64,000 bases of DNA, taken from assembly GCF_029395675.1 (NCBI RefSeq), contig NZ_CP115184.1, positions 2,232,001 to 2,296,000 on the forward strand, written 5' to 3'. The stretch's first letter is position 1. Each line of letters starts with the position of its first letter. The DNA is from Janibacter cremeus (GTDB lineage Bacteria > Actinomycetota > Actinomycetes > Actinomycetales > Dermatophilaceae). The notes below the pieces were generated by a model. It saw nothing but the letters and a program-made list of their open reading frames with translations. It made no database searches and was not told where the DNA came from. Shown piece by piece: positions 37,541-46,522 of the stretch. A program made the position numbers and the translations under genes.

Positions 37541-38484
37541 GTTCCATGAGTTCCACCGAGGCAGTCATCTCCACGCACGGGCTCGTCAAGACCTTCGGCA
37601 CGGTCCGCGCCCTCGACGGCCTGGACCTCGAGGTCGCTGCGGGCGAGGTCCACGGCTTCCTCGGCCCCAACGGTGCCGGGAAGTCGACGACCATGCGTGT
37701 CCTGCTCGGCCTGCTGCGTCCCGACGGTGGCACCGTGCGCATGCTCGGCGGCGATCCGTGGGACGACGCCGTCGAGCTCCACCGGCGCCTGGCCTACGTC
37801 CCGGGGGACGTCGCGCTCTGGCCGACGATGACCGGCGGCGAGGCGATCGACCTCTTCGCCCGACTGCGCGGCCACGTCGACACGGCGAGGCGCGAGGCGC
37901 TGTGCGAGCGCTTCGACCTCGACCCGTCGAAGAAGGCCCGCACCTACTCCAAGGGCAACCGCCAGAAGGTGGCGCTGATCTCCGCACTCGTCTCCGACGT
38001 CGACCTGCTCCTGCTCGACGAGCCGACCGCGGGGCTCGACCCGCTGATGGAGGTCATCTTCCAGCAGACGATCGCCGAGGCCAAGGCCGAGGGCCGCACG
38101 GTCCTGCTCTCGAGCCACATCCTGGCGCAGGTCGAGGCCCTGGCCGACCGCATCTCGATCGTGCGCCGTGGGCGGGTCGTCGAGTCGGGCAGCCTCTCCG
38201 ACCTGCGGCACATGACCCGCACGACCTTCGTCGCCGAGACGGACCGGCCGGCCGACGAGCTCGCGACGCTCCCCGGGGTGCACGACCTCACCCGCGAGGA
38301 CGGGCGCGTGCAGTTCCACGTCGACGGGGACCGCGTCCAGCCCGTCGTGCGGGCACTCGCCGATCTCGGGGTCCGCTCCCTCGTCGCCCATCCCCCGACG
38401 CTCGAGCAGCTGCTGATGCGCCACTACGGCGAGGACGCCACCGCCGGCGGTGCCGAGACGGAGGAGGAGGTCGGGGTCCGATGA
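37537..38484 (+). CDS. ABC exporter ATP-binding protein
   Basis: 315-residue ATPase. Walker [10 protein letters not shown] at about 44-52, Q-loop region replaced by [18 protein letters not shown], signature [15 protein letters not shown], Walker [14 protein letters not shown] and switch SSHIL are all present. The C-terminal 90 residues form the DUF4162-like extension. It energises export by the adjoining membrane protein, probably of antibiotics or lipids. Coupled to TetR and to the permease by ATGA overlaps. Confidence 0.93.
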   Translation: MSSMSSTEAVISTHGLVKTFGTVRALDGLDLEVAAGEVHGFLGPNGAGKSTTMRVLLGLLRPDGGTVRMLGGDPWDDAVELHRRLAYVPGDVALWPTMTGGEAIDLFARLRGHVDTARREALCERFDLDPSKKARTYSKGNRQKVALISALVSDVDLLLLDEPTAGLDPLMEVIFQQTIAEAKAEGRTVLLSSHILAQVEALADRISIVRRGRVVESGSLSDLRHMTRTTFVAETDRPADELATLPGVHDLTREDGRVQFHVDGDRVQPVVRALADLGVRSLVAHPPTLEQLLMRHYGEDATAGGAETEEEVGVR

Positions 38485-40132
38485 GCACCGCGATCGAGGC
38501 GACCCGGGCGCCCAGCACCCCCTCCGCCCACCGGACGACCTTCGCCGGGACGGCGACCCTCGTCCGCCTCGGGTTGCGCCGCGACCGGGTCAAGCTGCCC
38601 GCGTGGGTGGGCGGGCTGGGCATCTTCGTCCTCTACATCGGCAACGCCCTGCCGCTCCTGGCACCCACGCAGGAGGACCTGGCCGCCCTGGTACCGATGT
38701 TCACCCAACCCGTCGGCCGGATGTTCACCGGGCCGGCGTTCGGGATGGACGACCCCACGTACGAACGGTTCTTCGCCGCGGGCTACACGCCCTACCTCTT
38801 CCTCCTCGCGCGCTGATGAACATCTTCCTCATCACGCGGCACACCCGCCAGGAGGAGGAGACCGGACGCGCTGAGCTCCTCCGCGCCAACGTCACCGGCC
38901 GCTACGCACCGCTCACGGCGGCCATCGTCATCGCACTCATCACGAACGCGCTCGTCCTCGTCGTGGTCTCGGGGCTGGCCATCACCAACGGCTTCGCCAC
39001 CACGGGGTCCCTCCTCGTCGGGCTCGGCACCGCGCTCTCGGGCCTCGCCTTCGCCGGGGTCACCGCGGTCACCGTGCAGCTGAGCGAGTTCTCCCGTCCG
39101 GCCGCCGGGATGGCCGGAGCCGTGCTCGGCGCCGCCTTCGTCATCCGCGCCGTGGGCGACATGGCCGCGCCCGGCGGCAGCGCCGTGTCCTGGTTCTCTC
39201 CCCTGGCGTGGCCGGCGCAGACGGCGCCGTACGTGCACGACCGGTGGGCCCCCCTTCTCCTCCTCGTGCTCGTCGCGGCCGCCGGGACCACGGCCGGCTA
39301 CCTCCTCCTGGGCAGGCGGGACTTCGGGGCCAGCCTGGTCGCCGTGCGGCCGGGCCGGCCGCACGCCCGTCCCCGCCTCGGCACGCCCTCGGGCCTGGCC
39401 CTCCGGCTCCAGCGCGGGGGATTCCTCGGGTGGGGCACCGGCATCCTGCTCCTCGGCGTCACCGACGGCGCCTTCGCCCAGGCGATGCTCGACGCCGGGG
39501 AGGACATGCCACCGGCCATGGCCGAGATGTTCAGCACCGACGCGCTGCTCGACGGCTACAGCTCCTTCCTGGGCGCCTTCGTCACCGTGCTCATCGCCGC
39601 CTACGCGGTCTTCGGGATGCGGACCCTGCGCGTGGAGGAGGACAGCGGTCGCACCGACACCGTCCTGGCGACTCCGATCGGGCGCACCGGCTGGCTCGGC
39701 TCCCACCTGGCGGTCGTGGCGGTCGGTGCCGTCGTCATCAGCGTGGTGACCGGCGTGTGCACCGGGCTCGCGGCGGCCGCCGTCACCGGTGACGCGGAGG
39801 TCATCGGCATGGTCACCGTCGCCCACGTCGCGCTCGTCCCCGCCGCGCTGGTCGTGGCGGGACTCGGGGCCGCCCTCTACGGCTGGGCGCCGCGCCTGGT
39901 GGCTCCGCTGTGCTGGGTCCTCGTGGTGTGGATGGGTGTCGTCGAGTTCTTCGGCGAGCTGCTGCAGCTCCCGGACGCTCTGGTCGCACTCTCTCCGCTG
40001 CACCAGCTCGCCAGCCCTCCTGTGGAGGACTTCACGGCCGGCCCCTTCCTCGTCGTCCTGGCCCTCGCCGTCGGCCTGGCCCTCATGGGACTGGTCGGTT
40101 TCCGCAGGCGTCAGGTCGACGTCGTCGGGTGA
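38481..40132 (+). pseudogene. ABC exporter permease, split by a frameshift
   Basis: The first frame (38481-38816, 111 residues, [20 protein letters not shown]... to TPYLFLLAR) stops at TGA, and a second frame restarts at an overlapping ATG (38816-38818, TGATG) with MNIFLITRHTRQEEETGRAE to 40132 (438 residues). Homologous tetronasin-type permeases are about 540 residues with the join ...ALMSVFLVVRHTRAEEETGRAEL. Removing one CG from the CGCGCGC run at 38807-38813 restores ...LLALMNIFLITRHTR. It is either an inactivating slip, an assembly error, or a real two-piece protein with translational restart. Confidence 0.85.
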
Positions 40133-40737
40133 GCGGGCCTGCCCATCCGGACCAGGGCTCCCCGGGGGAACTCGCGGACCTCGTCGACGGCGAGCGTCCG
40201 CGGCAGCTCCAGCTCGGACACCTGCTGCGCCGAGCCGAGCTGGAGCAGTGCCGCACCGCCCGGGGCGAGGTGCCGATCGATGACCTGCACGCACCCACGG
40301 GCGATGTCCAGCCCGTCGGTGCCACCGTCGATGGCCTCCGGCGGGTCCTGCGGGTAGCGACCGATGTCGGACCGACGCACCCACGGCGGGTCGGCGATGA
40401 CGAGGGCGAACTGCTCGTGCGGTGCGACCGCGTCCTCCAGCCGGCTGCAGCGCGCCTCGACCCGGTCGCTGATGCCCAGCAGGCCCGCGTTGAGCAGCAC
40501 GTGCGTCGTCGCCGTCTCCTCACGGTCGACGGCCACGAGCGGCCGGTCGCTCTCGTGGACGGCGGCCAGGCCGATGTGGCCCGCTCCGGCGCACAGCTCC
40601 AGGACGGGACCGGGTGGCAGGGTCGGCAGCAGCTCGGCCGCCCACCTCGACTGGGCCGCGGTCCACTCGCGCGGGGTGAGCAGCCGCTCGTCGGTCGTCA
40701 GCCGCAGCCCGGCGAAGGTGAAGTCCACCCGCGCCAT
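40111..40737 (-). CDS. SAM-dependent methyltransferase (HemK/RsmC-like core)
   Basis: 208 residues. Motif I is PVLELCAGAGHIGLAA, motif IV is LVIADPPWVRR (the NPPY-like catalytic loop of N-methyltransferases acting on amide or base nitrogen), and PPEAIDGGTDGLDIARG is the HemK-type post-motif. Substrate unknown: it could modify a protein glutamine, RNA or small molecule. Its ATG overlaps the CDGSH stop (TGATG); it is the last gene of a four-gene coupled cluster. Overlaps the convergent permease by 22 bp. Confidence 0.82.
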   Translation of the reverse strand: MARVDFTFAGLRLTTDERLLTPREWTAAQSRWAAELLPTLPPGPVLELCAGAGHIGLAAVHESDRPLVAVDREETATTHVLLNAGLLGISDRVEARCSRLEDAVAPHEQFALVIADPPWVRRSDIGRYPQDPPEAIDGGTDGLDIARGCVQVIDRHLAPGGAALLQLGSAQQVSELELPRTLAVDEVREFPRGALVRMGRPAHPTTST

Positions 40738-40946
40738 CAGCGACCGCTGCCCGAGGACCGCTGCGCGTTGAGCACCTTGTGGGTGCCGTCGCACCACGGC
40801 AGCCGGGCGGACGTGCCGCACATGCACATCGCGACCACGGGCCGGGTCACCTCGTGCTCGACACCGGCGGCGTCGCGCACCGTGTCCGCACCGCGGACCA
40901 GCACCGGGCCGTCCGGGCACCGCTGGACGGAGACCTCGCGGCTCAT
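40737..40946 (-). CDS. CDGSH iron-sulfur domain protein
   Basis: 69 residues. The [2Fe-2S] ligands are Cys41, Cys43, Cys52 and His56 in CMCGTSARLPWCDGTH, matching C-x-C-x2-S/T-x3-P-x-C-D-G-T-H. Such small proteins carry electrons or transfer clusters. It overlaps both the iron enzyme upstream (ATGA) and the methyltransferase downstream (TGATG), so stoichiometric co-production is likely, and it is a candidate electron donor for the iron enzyme. Confidence 0.92.
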   Translation of the reverse strand: MSREVSVQRCPDGPVLVRGADTVRDAAGVEHEVTRPVVAMCMCGTSARLPWCDGTHKVLNAQRSSGSGR

Positions 40947-41926
40947 GCGGGCACCCCCACAGCGGTAGCGCGGCCCCACTGGGCCAGCTGCTCCCGCGCG
41001 GCGAGGGCGTCCAGCTCGAGGCAGGCGGCGACACCGAGGAGGACGTCGTCGTGCAGGTCGGGCTCGGCCGCGACGAGCGGGGCGCAGATGCTCCGCACGG
41101 CCAGCTGCTCGTGCACCGCATCGGCCTCGATGTGCTCCTCGTAGTACGTCGCCACCTCCTCCGGCAGACCGAGGCGTCGGGCGCCCGCGGTGATCCACCG
41201 GCACGGCAGCGAGCTGGTGGACTCGAAGGCCGCGAGGTGCCCCATCGCCGCCCCCCGCCACCGCCGGTTGACTCCGAAGAGGCTCATCGTCGTGTTGACC
41301 GCGAGCGTCGTGGCCCGCGCCTCGTCGACGTAGGCGCCGTAGGTGGGGTCCAGTCCGCAGGCCGCGAGCGCCTCGGCGAAGAGGCTGGAGTGCAGGGCCG
41401 CCGGTCGGCCCGCGCCGAACTCGTCGTACTGCAGCTCCGCGAGGGCCACCTTCGGCACGCCGTCGAGGCGCGGCACGACGAAGGCGTGCGGGTCGGACTC
41501 CTTCAGGTGGTAGATGCTGCGCTGGCGCAGGAAGTCGCGGAACTGGTCGGCATCCGCGTGGCGACGCAGGTGCTCGGCGAGGGACGGGCCGTCGTCGACG
41601 GCGAGCAGCGTGTCGATCTGGTCGACGAGGTCATCGCGCGCATCCACCTGCTCGAGCCGCTCGCGGGTGAGGTCGCGGACCGCCGCGAGATGGGCGGCCT
41701 CGAGCACGCGCCGGACCCGGATGACCTCCGGGTCCCACTCGAGGTCGGGGTCGACGTCGTCGAACCCTCGGTGGTGCAGCTCGAAGAGGCACCACAGGGC
41801 CAGCTGGACGTCCTCGTCCACCAGGACGTCGCCCGCCACCTCGGGCACGGGACCGGGTCGGTCCCCGCGCAGCATCCGGAGCACGTGCGCGCTCACCGCG
41901 CCGCGCTCCGTGGGCAAGGAGGTCAC
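40943..41926 (-). CDS. Iron-containing redox enzyme (heme-oxygenase-like fold)
   Basis: 327 residues of the Haem_oxygenas_2 / heme-oxygenase-like diiron group. Candidate metal-binding segments are ALWCLFELHHRGFDD, KVALAELQYDEFGAGRPAALHSSLF and YYEEHIEADAVHEQLAVRS, together supplying the Glu/His set expected of these oxidases. Known relatives decarboxylate fatty acids or oxidise amines with O2. The function here is unknown. It starts at GTG overlapping the upstream small gene's stop (GTGA) and overlaps the CDGSH gene, tying it to an iron-sulfur partner and a methyltransferase. Confidence 0.83.
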   Translation of the reverse strand: MTSLPTERGAVSAHVLRMLRGDRPGPVPEVAGDVLVDEDVQLALWCLFELHHRGFDDVDPDLEWDPEVIRVRRVLEAAHLAAVRDLTRERLEQVDARDDLVDQIDTLLAVDDGPSLAEHLRRHADADQFRDFLRQRSIYHLKESDPHAFVVPRLDGVPKVALAELQYDEFGAGRPAALHSSLFAEALAACGLDPTYGAYVDEARATTLAVNTTMSLFGVNRRWRGAAMGHLAAFESTSSLPCRWITAGARRLGLPEEVATYYEEHIEADAVHEQLAVRSICAPLVAAEPDLHDDVLLGVAACLELDALAAREQLAQWGRATAVGVPA

Positions 41927-42171
41927 TCGTCCGCCCACCCCACACGGCGCTCGGCGTCCTCGACGACACCGAGGTCCTCGGCGTCCTCCGGGTCCGCGTC
42001 GTCGGTCCGCTCGTCGGGCGACGCCAGCTCCGCCTCCGGGGGCCCGTCCTGGTCCCGGATGGCAGCGGTCGAGGGCTCTCCCTCGCCCTGGATGCCGCCC
42101 TGCACATGATCCTTGTCGAGGCCGGTGGTCTCGGACACCTGACCCTGCTCCGGCGTCTCCTCGCTCGTCAT
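41923..42171 (-). CDS. Small acidic disordered protein
   Basis: 82 residues with an AAGGAGG ribosome site five bases before the ATG at 42169-42171. The sequence is rich in Glu, Asp, Gln and Pro with no hydrophobic core (for example PEDAEDLGVVEDAERRVGWADE at the end). It resembles generic actinobacterial acidic hypotheticals. It leads the four-gene iron enzyme/CDGSH/methyltransferase cluster by a GTGA overlap; it could be an adaptor, or mainly a translational leader. Confidence 0.65.
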   Translation of the reverse strand: MTSEETPEQGQVSETTGLDKDHVQGGIQGEGEPSTAAIRDQDGPPEAELASPDERTDDADPEDAEDLGVVEDAERRVGWADE

Positions 42172-42244
42172 CCTGACCTCCTTGCTCGGGAGCCCTCGTC
42201 CTACCCCGTTCCGGGGTGGACATTCCCCTGTGCAGGATAGTCGG

Positions 42245-42811
42245 GTGTCCCCCAGTGAGCCCGTCATCCGTCCGCGGCGACGCGACGACGTACCGCACCT
42301 GGCGCGGGCGCTGCTGGAGCAGCAGCGCGCCTCCGGTTACCCGCACCGCGACCCGCTCCCGTACTCGGCCGAGCAGTTCATCCTGCGGCCCGGGACCACG
42401 GCCGCGTGGGTGGCCGAGGTCGACGGGCTGCCCGTCGGTCACGTCGCCATCTCCCGTCCCGGGGACCCGACGTCGCTCGCCGACGGGGATGCCGCTGTCG
42501 TACGGGCGTGGATGGACGCCCACCGGCGCCCCCACGACGAGCTGGGTGAGGTCGCGATCTTCTTCACCGCCAGCTCGGCGCGGGGCAGCGGAGCCGGCAC
42601 TGCGCTGCTCGCGACCGCGGTCGCGGCCCTGCGGGAGCGCGACCTCGCGCCGTGCCTGGACGTCGTCCCCACGAGCACCGGTGCGATGCGGCTCTACCGG
42701 CGCACCGGGTGGCAGGAGGTCGGCCGGGTCCGGCCGAGTTGGCTGTCCGAGGACGCACCCGACGTCATCGCCATGGTCCTCCCGGACGGCTCGGCCGGCG
42801 CCGGTTCCTGA
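42245..42811 (+). CDS. GNAT-family N-acetyltransferase
   Basis: 188 residues from the GTG at 42245. VIRPRRRDDVPHLARALLEQQ starts the GNAT fold, AAWVAEVDGLPVGHVAI is the central strand pair, and VAIFFTASSARGSGAGTALLATAVAAL holds the acetyl-CoA pyrophosphate loop (R-G-S-G-A-G). LYRRTGWQEVGRVRPSWL is the terminal strand. Acceptor unknown. Divergent from the iron-enzyme cluster across a 73-bp promoter region. Confidence 0.88.
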   Translation: MSPSEPVIRPRRRDDVPHLARALLEQQRASGYPHRDPLPYSAEQFILRPGTTAAWVAEVDGLPVGHVAISRPGDPTSLADGDAAVVRAWMDAHRRPHDELGEVAIFFTASSARGSGAGTALLATAVAALRERDLAPCLDVVPTSTGAMRLYRRTGWQEVGRVRPSWLSEDAPDVIAMVLPDGSAGAGS

Positions 42812-42880
42812 CCGGCCCCCGTCGCCGCCCCCGGTGCGTGCCGGCTCCGCCCGGCGGGCGGATGGCTACCGTAAGGGGCC

Positions 42881-43648
42881 ATGAGCCGCAATGTCCTCGT
42901 CACCGGCGCCTCCCGCGGGATCGGCCGCGCGATCGCCCGGGCCTTCGCCGAGCAGGGTGACCGGGTCGCGGTCCACGTCCGCACGGCCCGGGGCGAAGGG
43001 GGAAAGACCCTCGCTTCCCTCCCGGGCACCGGGCACGCCCTCGTCACGGCCGACCTCGGCGACGCGCAGGAGGCCCGGGGGCTGCCCGCCGCCGCCGAGG
43101 CGGCTCTCGGCGGTCCGGTGACGGTGCTGGTCAACAACGCCGGGATCGCGACGACGCCCGCACTGCGACACCCCCCGGCCACGACGGACTCGGTCGCGTG
43201 GCAACGGACGTGGGAGGAGTACCTGCGGATCAACACCCTCGGGACCGCTCTGGTGACCCATACGATGACCGCGCGCCTGATCGAGCTCGGTCTGCCGGGC
43301 CGGGTCATCACGATCGGGACCCGCGGGGTGCACCGCGGCGAGCCGGACTTCCCCGCCTACGCCGCGTCGAAGGCCGCGCTGCACTCGATGGACGCCTCGC
43401 TCGCCGTCGCCCTGGCCCCGCACGGGATCGCCGTGGCGACCGTCGCGCCCGGCTTCATCGACACCGAACGGGTGGCCGACCGGCTCGCCTCACCGGACGG
43501 CGATGCGATCAGGGGGGACTCCCCCTTCGCCCGGGTCGGCCGCCCGGAGGAGGTGGCCTCCGCCGTGGTCTGGCTCGCCTCGCCCGAGGCCCAGTGGGCC
43601 TCCGGCGCCACGCTGGACCTCAACGGCGCCTCGCACCTGCGTCCCTGA
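42881..43648 (+). CDS. SDR-family oxidoreductase (FabG-like)
   Basis: 255 residues. The cofactor motif TGASRGIG is at 8-15, VNNAG at about 84, ITIGTRGVHRGEPDFPAYAASKAAL holds the Tyr-xxx-Lys (YAASK) although the usual catalytic Ser position reads Thr in GTRG, and the C-terminus has GRPEEVASAVVWLASPEAQWASGATLDLNG, typical of FabG. Acts on an unknown alcohol or ketone. Its stop abuts that of the convergent flavoprotein, the two sharing the hexamer TGATCA. Confidence 0.88.
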   Translation: MSRNVLVTGASRGIGRAIARAFAEQGDRVAVHVRTARGEGGKTLASLPGTGHALVTADLGDAQEARGLPAAAEAALGGPVTVLVNNAGIATTPALRHPPATTDSVAWQRTWEEYLRINTLGTALVTHTMTARLIELGLPGRVITIGTRGVHRGEPDFPAYAASKAALHSMDASLAVALAPHGIAVATVAPGFIDTERVADRLASPDGDAIRGDSPFARVGRPEEVASAVVWLASPEAQWASGATLDLNGASHLRP

Positions 43649-44980
43649 TCAGGGCACGTCCAGACCCTCGCTCGTGCGGAAGTCGGACTCCTCCGCGCTG
43701 ACCAGCCCGAGGCGGGAGATGGGCCGGTCGCTGGTCACCTCGGCGGCCCAGGCGAGCGCAGTCATCCAGCGGTTGGCCGAACGCGGCAGCGAGGCGAGGT
43801 GGTACCCCCGGGCGGCGACCTTGGCCGGCCAGCCCGACAGCTCGATCCCGAAGGGGTTGGCGACGGCGTACTTCGGACCGAGGTCGACGACCAGGCCGAG
43901 GTCGCGGTGCTTGTAGCGCTTGCTGCCGCCGATGCCGAGGGTCGCCGCGACGTTGCGGGCGACGACCTTGCCCTGGCGCACCGCGTGCTGCGCCGTCGGT
44001 GGCGTGACCGCGTCCTTGTCCTTGCTCGCGAGGTCGGGCACCGCCGCGGCGTCGCCCGCAGCGAAGACGTGCGGGTGGCCCGGGACGGACAGGTCGGCGT
44101 TGACGACCAGCCGCCCCTTCTCCAGCGGCAGACCGAGGGTCTCGAGCACCGGTGCACCCGTGACGCCCGTGACCCAGGCGACCGTCCGCGTGCCGATGAC
44201 GTCCCCGTCGGTCAACGTCGCCTGCTCTGCCGTCAGCTCCTCCAGGCTCGTGCCCAGGCGCACGTCGATGCCCCGGCCGCGCAGCGACTCCAGCGCGCGG
44301 TCGCCGAGCTTCTCCCCGACCTCGGGCATGACGCGGTCGGCCAGGTCGATGAGCACGAACCGGGCCTGGTCCAGCGGCTTACCGCGCTGGCGCGCGTGGT
44401 CCTCCGCGAGCGCGTGCAGCTGGGCGACCAGTTCGGTCCCCGCGTAGGACGCACCCACGACGACGACGGTGCGGCGGGCCTGCCGGACCTCCGGGTCGCT
44501 CTCGTGCTCGGCCAGCTCGAGCTGGTAGAGGAACTGCTCGCGCAGGTACAGGGCCTCCGCGACGGTCTTCAGCCCACGGGCGTGCTCGGCGACGCCGGGC
44601 ACGCCGAAGAGCTTGGTCACCGACCCCGGAGTCAGGACCAGCCGGTCCCAGTGCATCTCCTCGTCCTCGGGGGCGCAGCCGCTGACGTGCAGCGTCCGTG
44701 CCTCCAGGTCCACACCGTCGACGCAGCCCGGTCGCAGCGACACGTCCGGCAGCTCATTGGCCAGCGGCACCGCCACGTAGCGCGGGTCGATGAGCCCACC
44801 GGCCACGTCCGGCAGCAGCGGGGTGTAGAGCATGTAGTCGTGCATCGAGACGAGCACCACCTCGGCGGGATGCTCGGCCCGACGCAGGCGTCGGGCCACT
44901 CCACGGGCCGCCTCGAAGCCGGCGAACCCGCTCCCGACGACGACCACGCGCTCGCGGCGGTCGGTGCTCGAGACGGTCAC
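43649..44980 (-). CDS. NAD(P)/FAD-dependent oxidoreductase, NDH-2-like
   Basis: 443-residue two-dinucleotide-binding flavoprotein. The FAD motif VVVVGSGFAGFEAARGV is at about 11-27, the NAD motif TVVVVGASYAGTELVAQL near 165, and FAAGDAAAVPDL with a following TAQHAVRQGKVVARNVA contacts FAD. These fit type-II NADH:quinone dehydrogenases, with a C-terminal amphipathic stretch that could sit on the membrane. The start is GTG after AAGGGAG. A respiratory role is likely but not proven. Confidence 0.85.
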   Translation of the reverse strand: MTVSSTDRRERVVVVGSGFAGFEAARGVARRLRRAEHPAEVVLVSMHDYMLYTPLLPDVAGGLIDPRYVAVPLANELPDVSLRPGCVDGVDLEARTLHVSGCAPEDEEMHWDRLVLTPGSVTKLFGVPGVAEHARGLKTVAEALYLREQFLYQLELAEHESDPEVRQARRTVVVVGASYAGTELVAQLHALAEDHARQRGKPLDQARFVLIDLADRVMPEVGEKLGDRALESLRGRGIDVRLGTSLEELTAEQATLTDGDVIGTRTVAWVTGVTGAPVLETLGLPLEKGRLVVNADLSVPGHPHVFAAGDAAAVPDLASKDKDAVTPPTAQHAVRQGKVVARNVAATLGIGGSKRYKHRDLGLVVDLGPKYAVANPFGIELSGWPAKVAARGYHLASLPRSANRWMTALAWAAEVTSDRPISRLGLVSAEESDFRTSEGLDVP

Positions 44981-45055
44981 AGGGGACTCCCTTCGTCGTG
45001 GTCTTCCCTCCCGGCCTACCCACGCACGCGCGTTCCAATCCCCCACAATGGCGCG

Positions 45056-46369
45056 GTGACCACGACCGCTGCGCAGGACACCCGACGGCTGCTCGCCTGG
45101 CTCGGCGCCGGGCTCCTCGCCGGCGGGATGCCGGTGCACGAGGTCGAGGAGGACGTGCAGGAGGCGGCGGCCGCACTCGGCCACGAGGGCATCGAGGTCG
45201 CCGCCTCCCCGACCGGCCTGTGGGTCGCGCTCACGAGCGGGGACGCGGCGACGTTCGAGGGGGTCGACGGCGGGGTGCGGCTCGACCAGCTCGCCGAGGT
45301 GACGGCCGTCCACACCGCGCTCACCTCCGGCCTCCTCGACCCGGACGACGCGCTCGCCCGACTGGCGGTGCTGCGCCAGCACCCGCACCGCTACCCCGCC
45401 TACGGCCTGCCGCTGGGACTCTTCCTCATCGGCACCGGCGTCGCCCTCGTCCTGGCGCCCGCGTGGTCCTCGGTGATCTTCGCGGCACTGCTCAGCCAGG
45501 TGGTCGCCGGCCTGATGATGCTCAGCGGGCGCTCCCTCCTCGTCGGCACGCTGATGCCCTTCCTCGCTGCCTTCGCCTCGGCATTCGCGGCCTTCGGCGC
45601 GGCCGAGCTCGGCCTCGTCGACGCTCCCCTGTGGACGCTCGTGCCCCCGATCGCCGTGCTGCTGCCCGGCGCCCTCATCGTCACCGGGCTGACCGAGCTG
45701 TCCGCGGGGTCGATGGTGGCGGGGACGTCCCGTTTGGCCTATGGCGCCACCCAGCTGCTGCTGGCCACCCTCGGCGTGGGGGCAGCCGTCGCCGCGCTCG
45801 GTGTCCCGTTGTCCCGCATCAACGGCGAGCGGCCGGACGAGCTCGGCCTGTGGGCGCCCCTGCTCGGGCTGCTCTTCATCGCCGTGGGGATCTCCCTGCT
45901 CGAGTCCGTGCCCCCGTCCCTCGTGCCGGCCCTGCTCGTGACGATCCTGGCGACCGTGGTCGCGCAGGAGCTCGGGCGCGCGACGGGTCAGGGCGCGTGG
46001 CTCGGCGCCTTCCTGGGTGCCTGTGCCGCGAGCCTCGTCGCGACGCTGGTGGAGTTCGTCCGGCCGCGGGTGCCGCGGGTGGTGGCCTTCCTGCCGAGCT
46101 TCTGGCTGCTCGTGCCCGGGTCGCTCGGACTCGTGTCCGTCGCGCAGATCGAGTCCTCCCCGGCGGCCGGTGTCGTCGCCGCGGCCGAGGTCCTCGTCAT
46201 CGTGGTGGCGATCGCGCTCGGGGTCATCGTCGGCGCGGGTCTCGCGCGCCCGCTGCGTGACGTCGCGCGGCGACTCGACCCCGTCCGTCGGCGTGTCGCG
46301 CGGCAGCTGGCCGAGCGGCCGGCCCGACGCCCCCGGAAACCGCGGGGCCGGGAGGAGTCGGCGCAGTGA
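45056..46369 (+). CDS. Threonine/serine exporter (ThrE family)
   Basis: 437 residues from a GTG at 45056. The N-terminal ThrE domain contains LAWLGAGLLAGGMPVHEVEEDVQEAAAALG, followed by five helices, and a second ThrE_2-type membrane half begins near residue 270, giving about ten helices. Corynebacterial ThrE exports threonine and serine by proton motive force. The N-terminal soluble segment is shorter than in Corynebacterium. Divergent from the NDH-2-like gene with 75 bp between. Confidence 0.85.
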   Translation: MTTTAAQDTRRLLAWLGAGLLAGGMPVHEVEEDVQEAAAALGHEGIEVAASPTGLWVALTSGDAATFEGVDGGVRLDQLAEVTAVHTALTSGLLDPDDALARLAVLRQHPHRYPAYGLPLGLFLIGTGVALVLAPAWSSVIFAALLSQVVAGLMMLSGRSLLVGTLMPFLAAFASAFAAFGAAELGLVDAPLWTLVPPIAVLLPGALIVTGLTELSAGSMVAGTSRLAYGATQLLLATLGVGAAVAALGVPLSRINGERPDELGLWAPLLGLLFIAVGISLLESVPPSLVPALLVTILATVVAQELGRATGQGAWLGAFLGACAASLVATLVEFVRPRVPRVVAFLPSFWLLVPGSLGLVSVAQIESSPAAGVVAAAEVLVIVVAIALGVIVGAGLARPLRDVARRLDPVRRRVARQLAERPARRPRKPRGREESAQ

Positions 46370-46522
46370 ACTGCCGCGCGACACCCATGACGAACAGGCG
46401 GTCACCGCTCGCTGCCACGACACGCCTCTTCGAGCTCGACCTGACGGCGTAGTGCGCGGTCGGCCCACGAAATACCGGGGGCCAGGCGTGCACAACGCCG
46501 TCAGGCGGGCAGTTGGGAGACT

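Noticed and set aside
46370..46522. Small gene or RNA between thrE and hrpB
   Set aside because: A short ATG frame exists but lacks a ribosome site and coding bias, and no stable hairpin or known RNA motif is visible.
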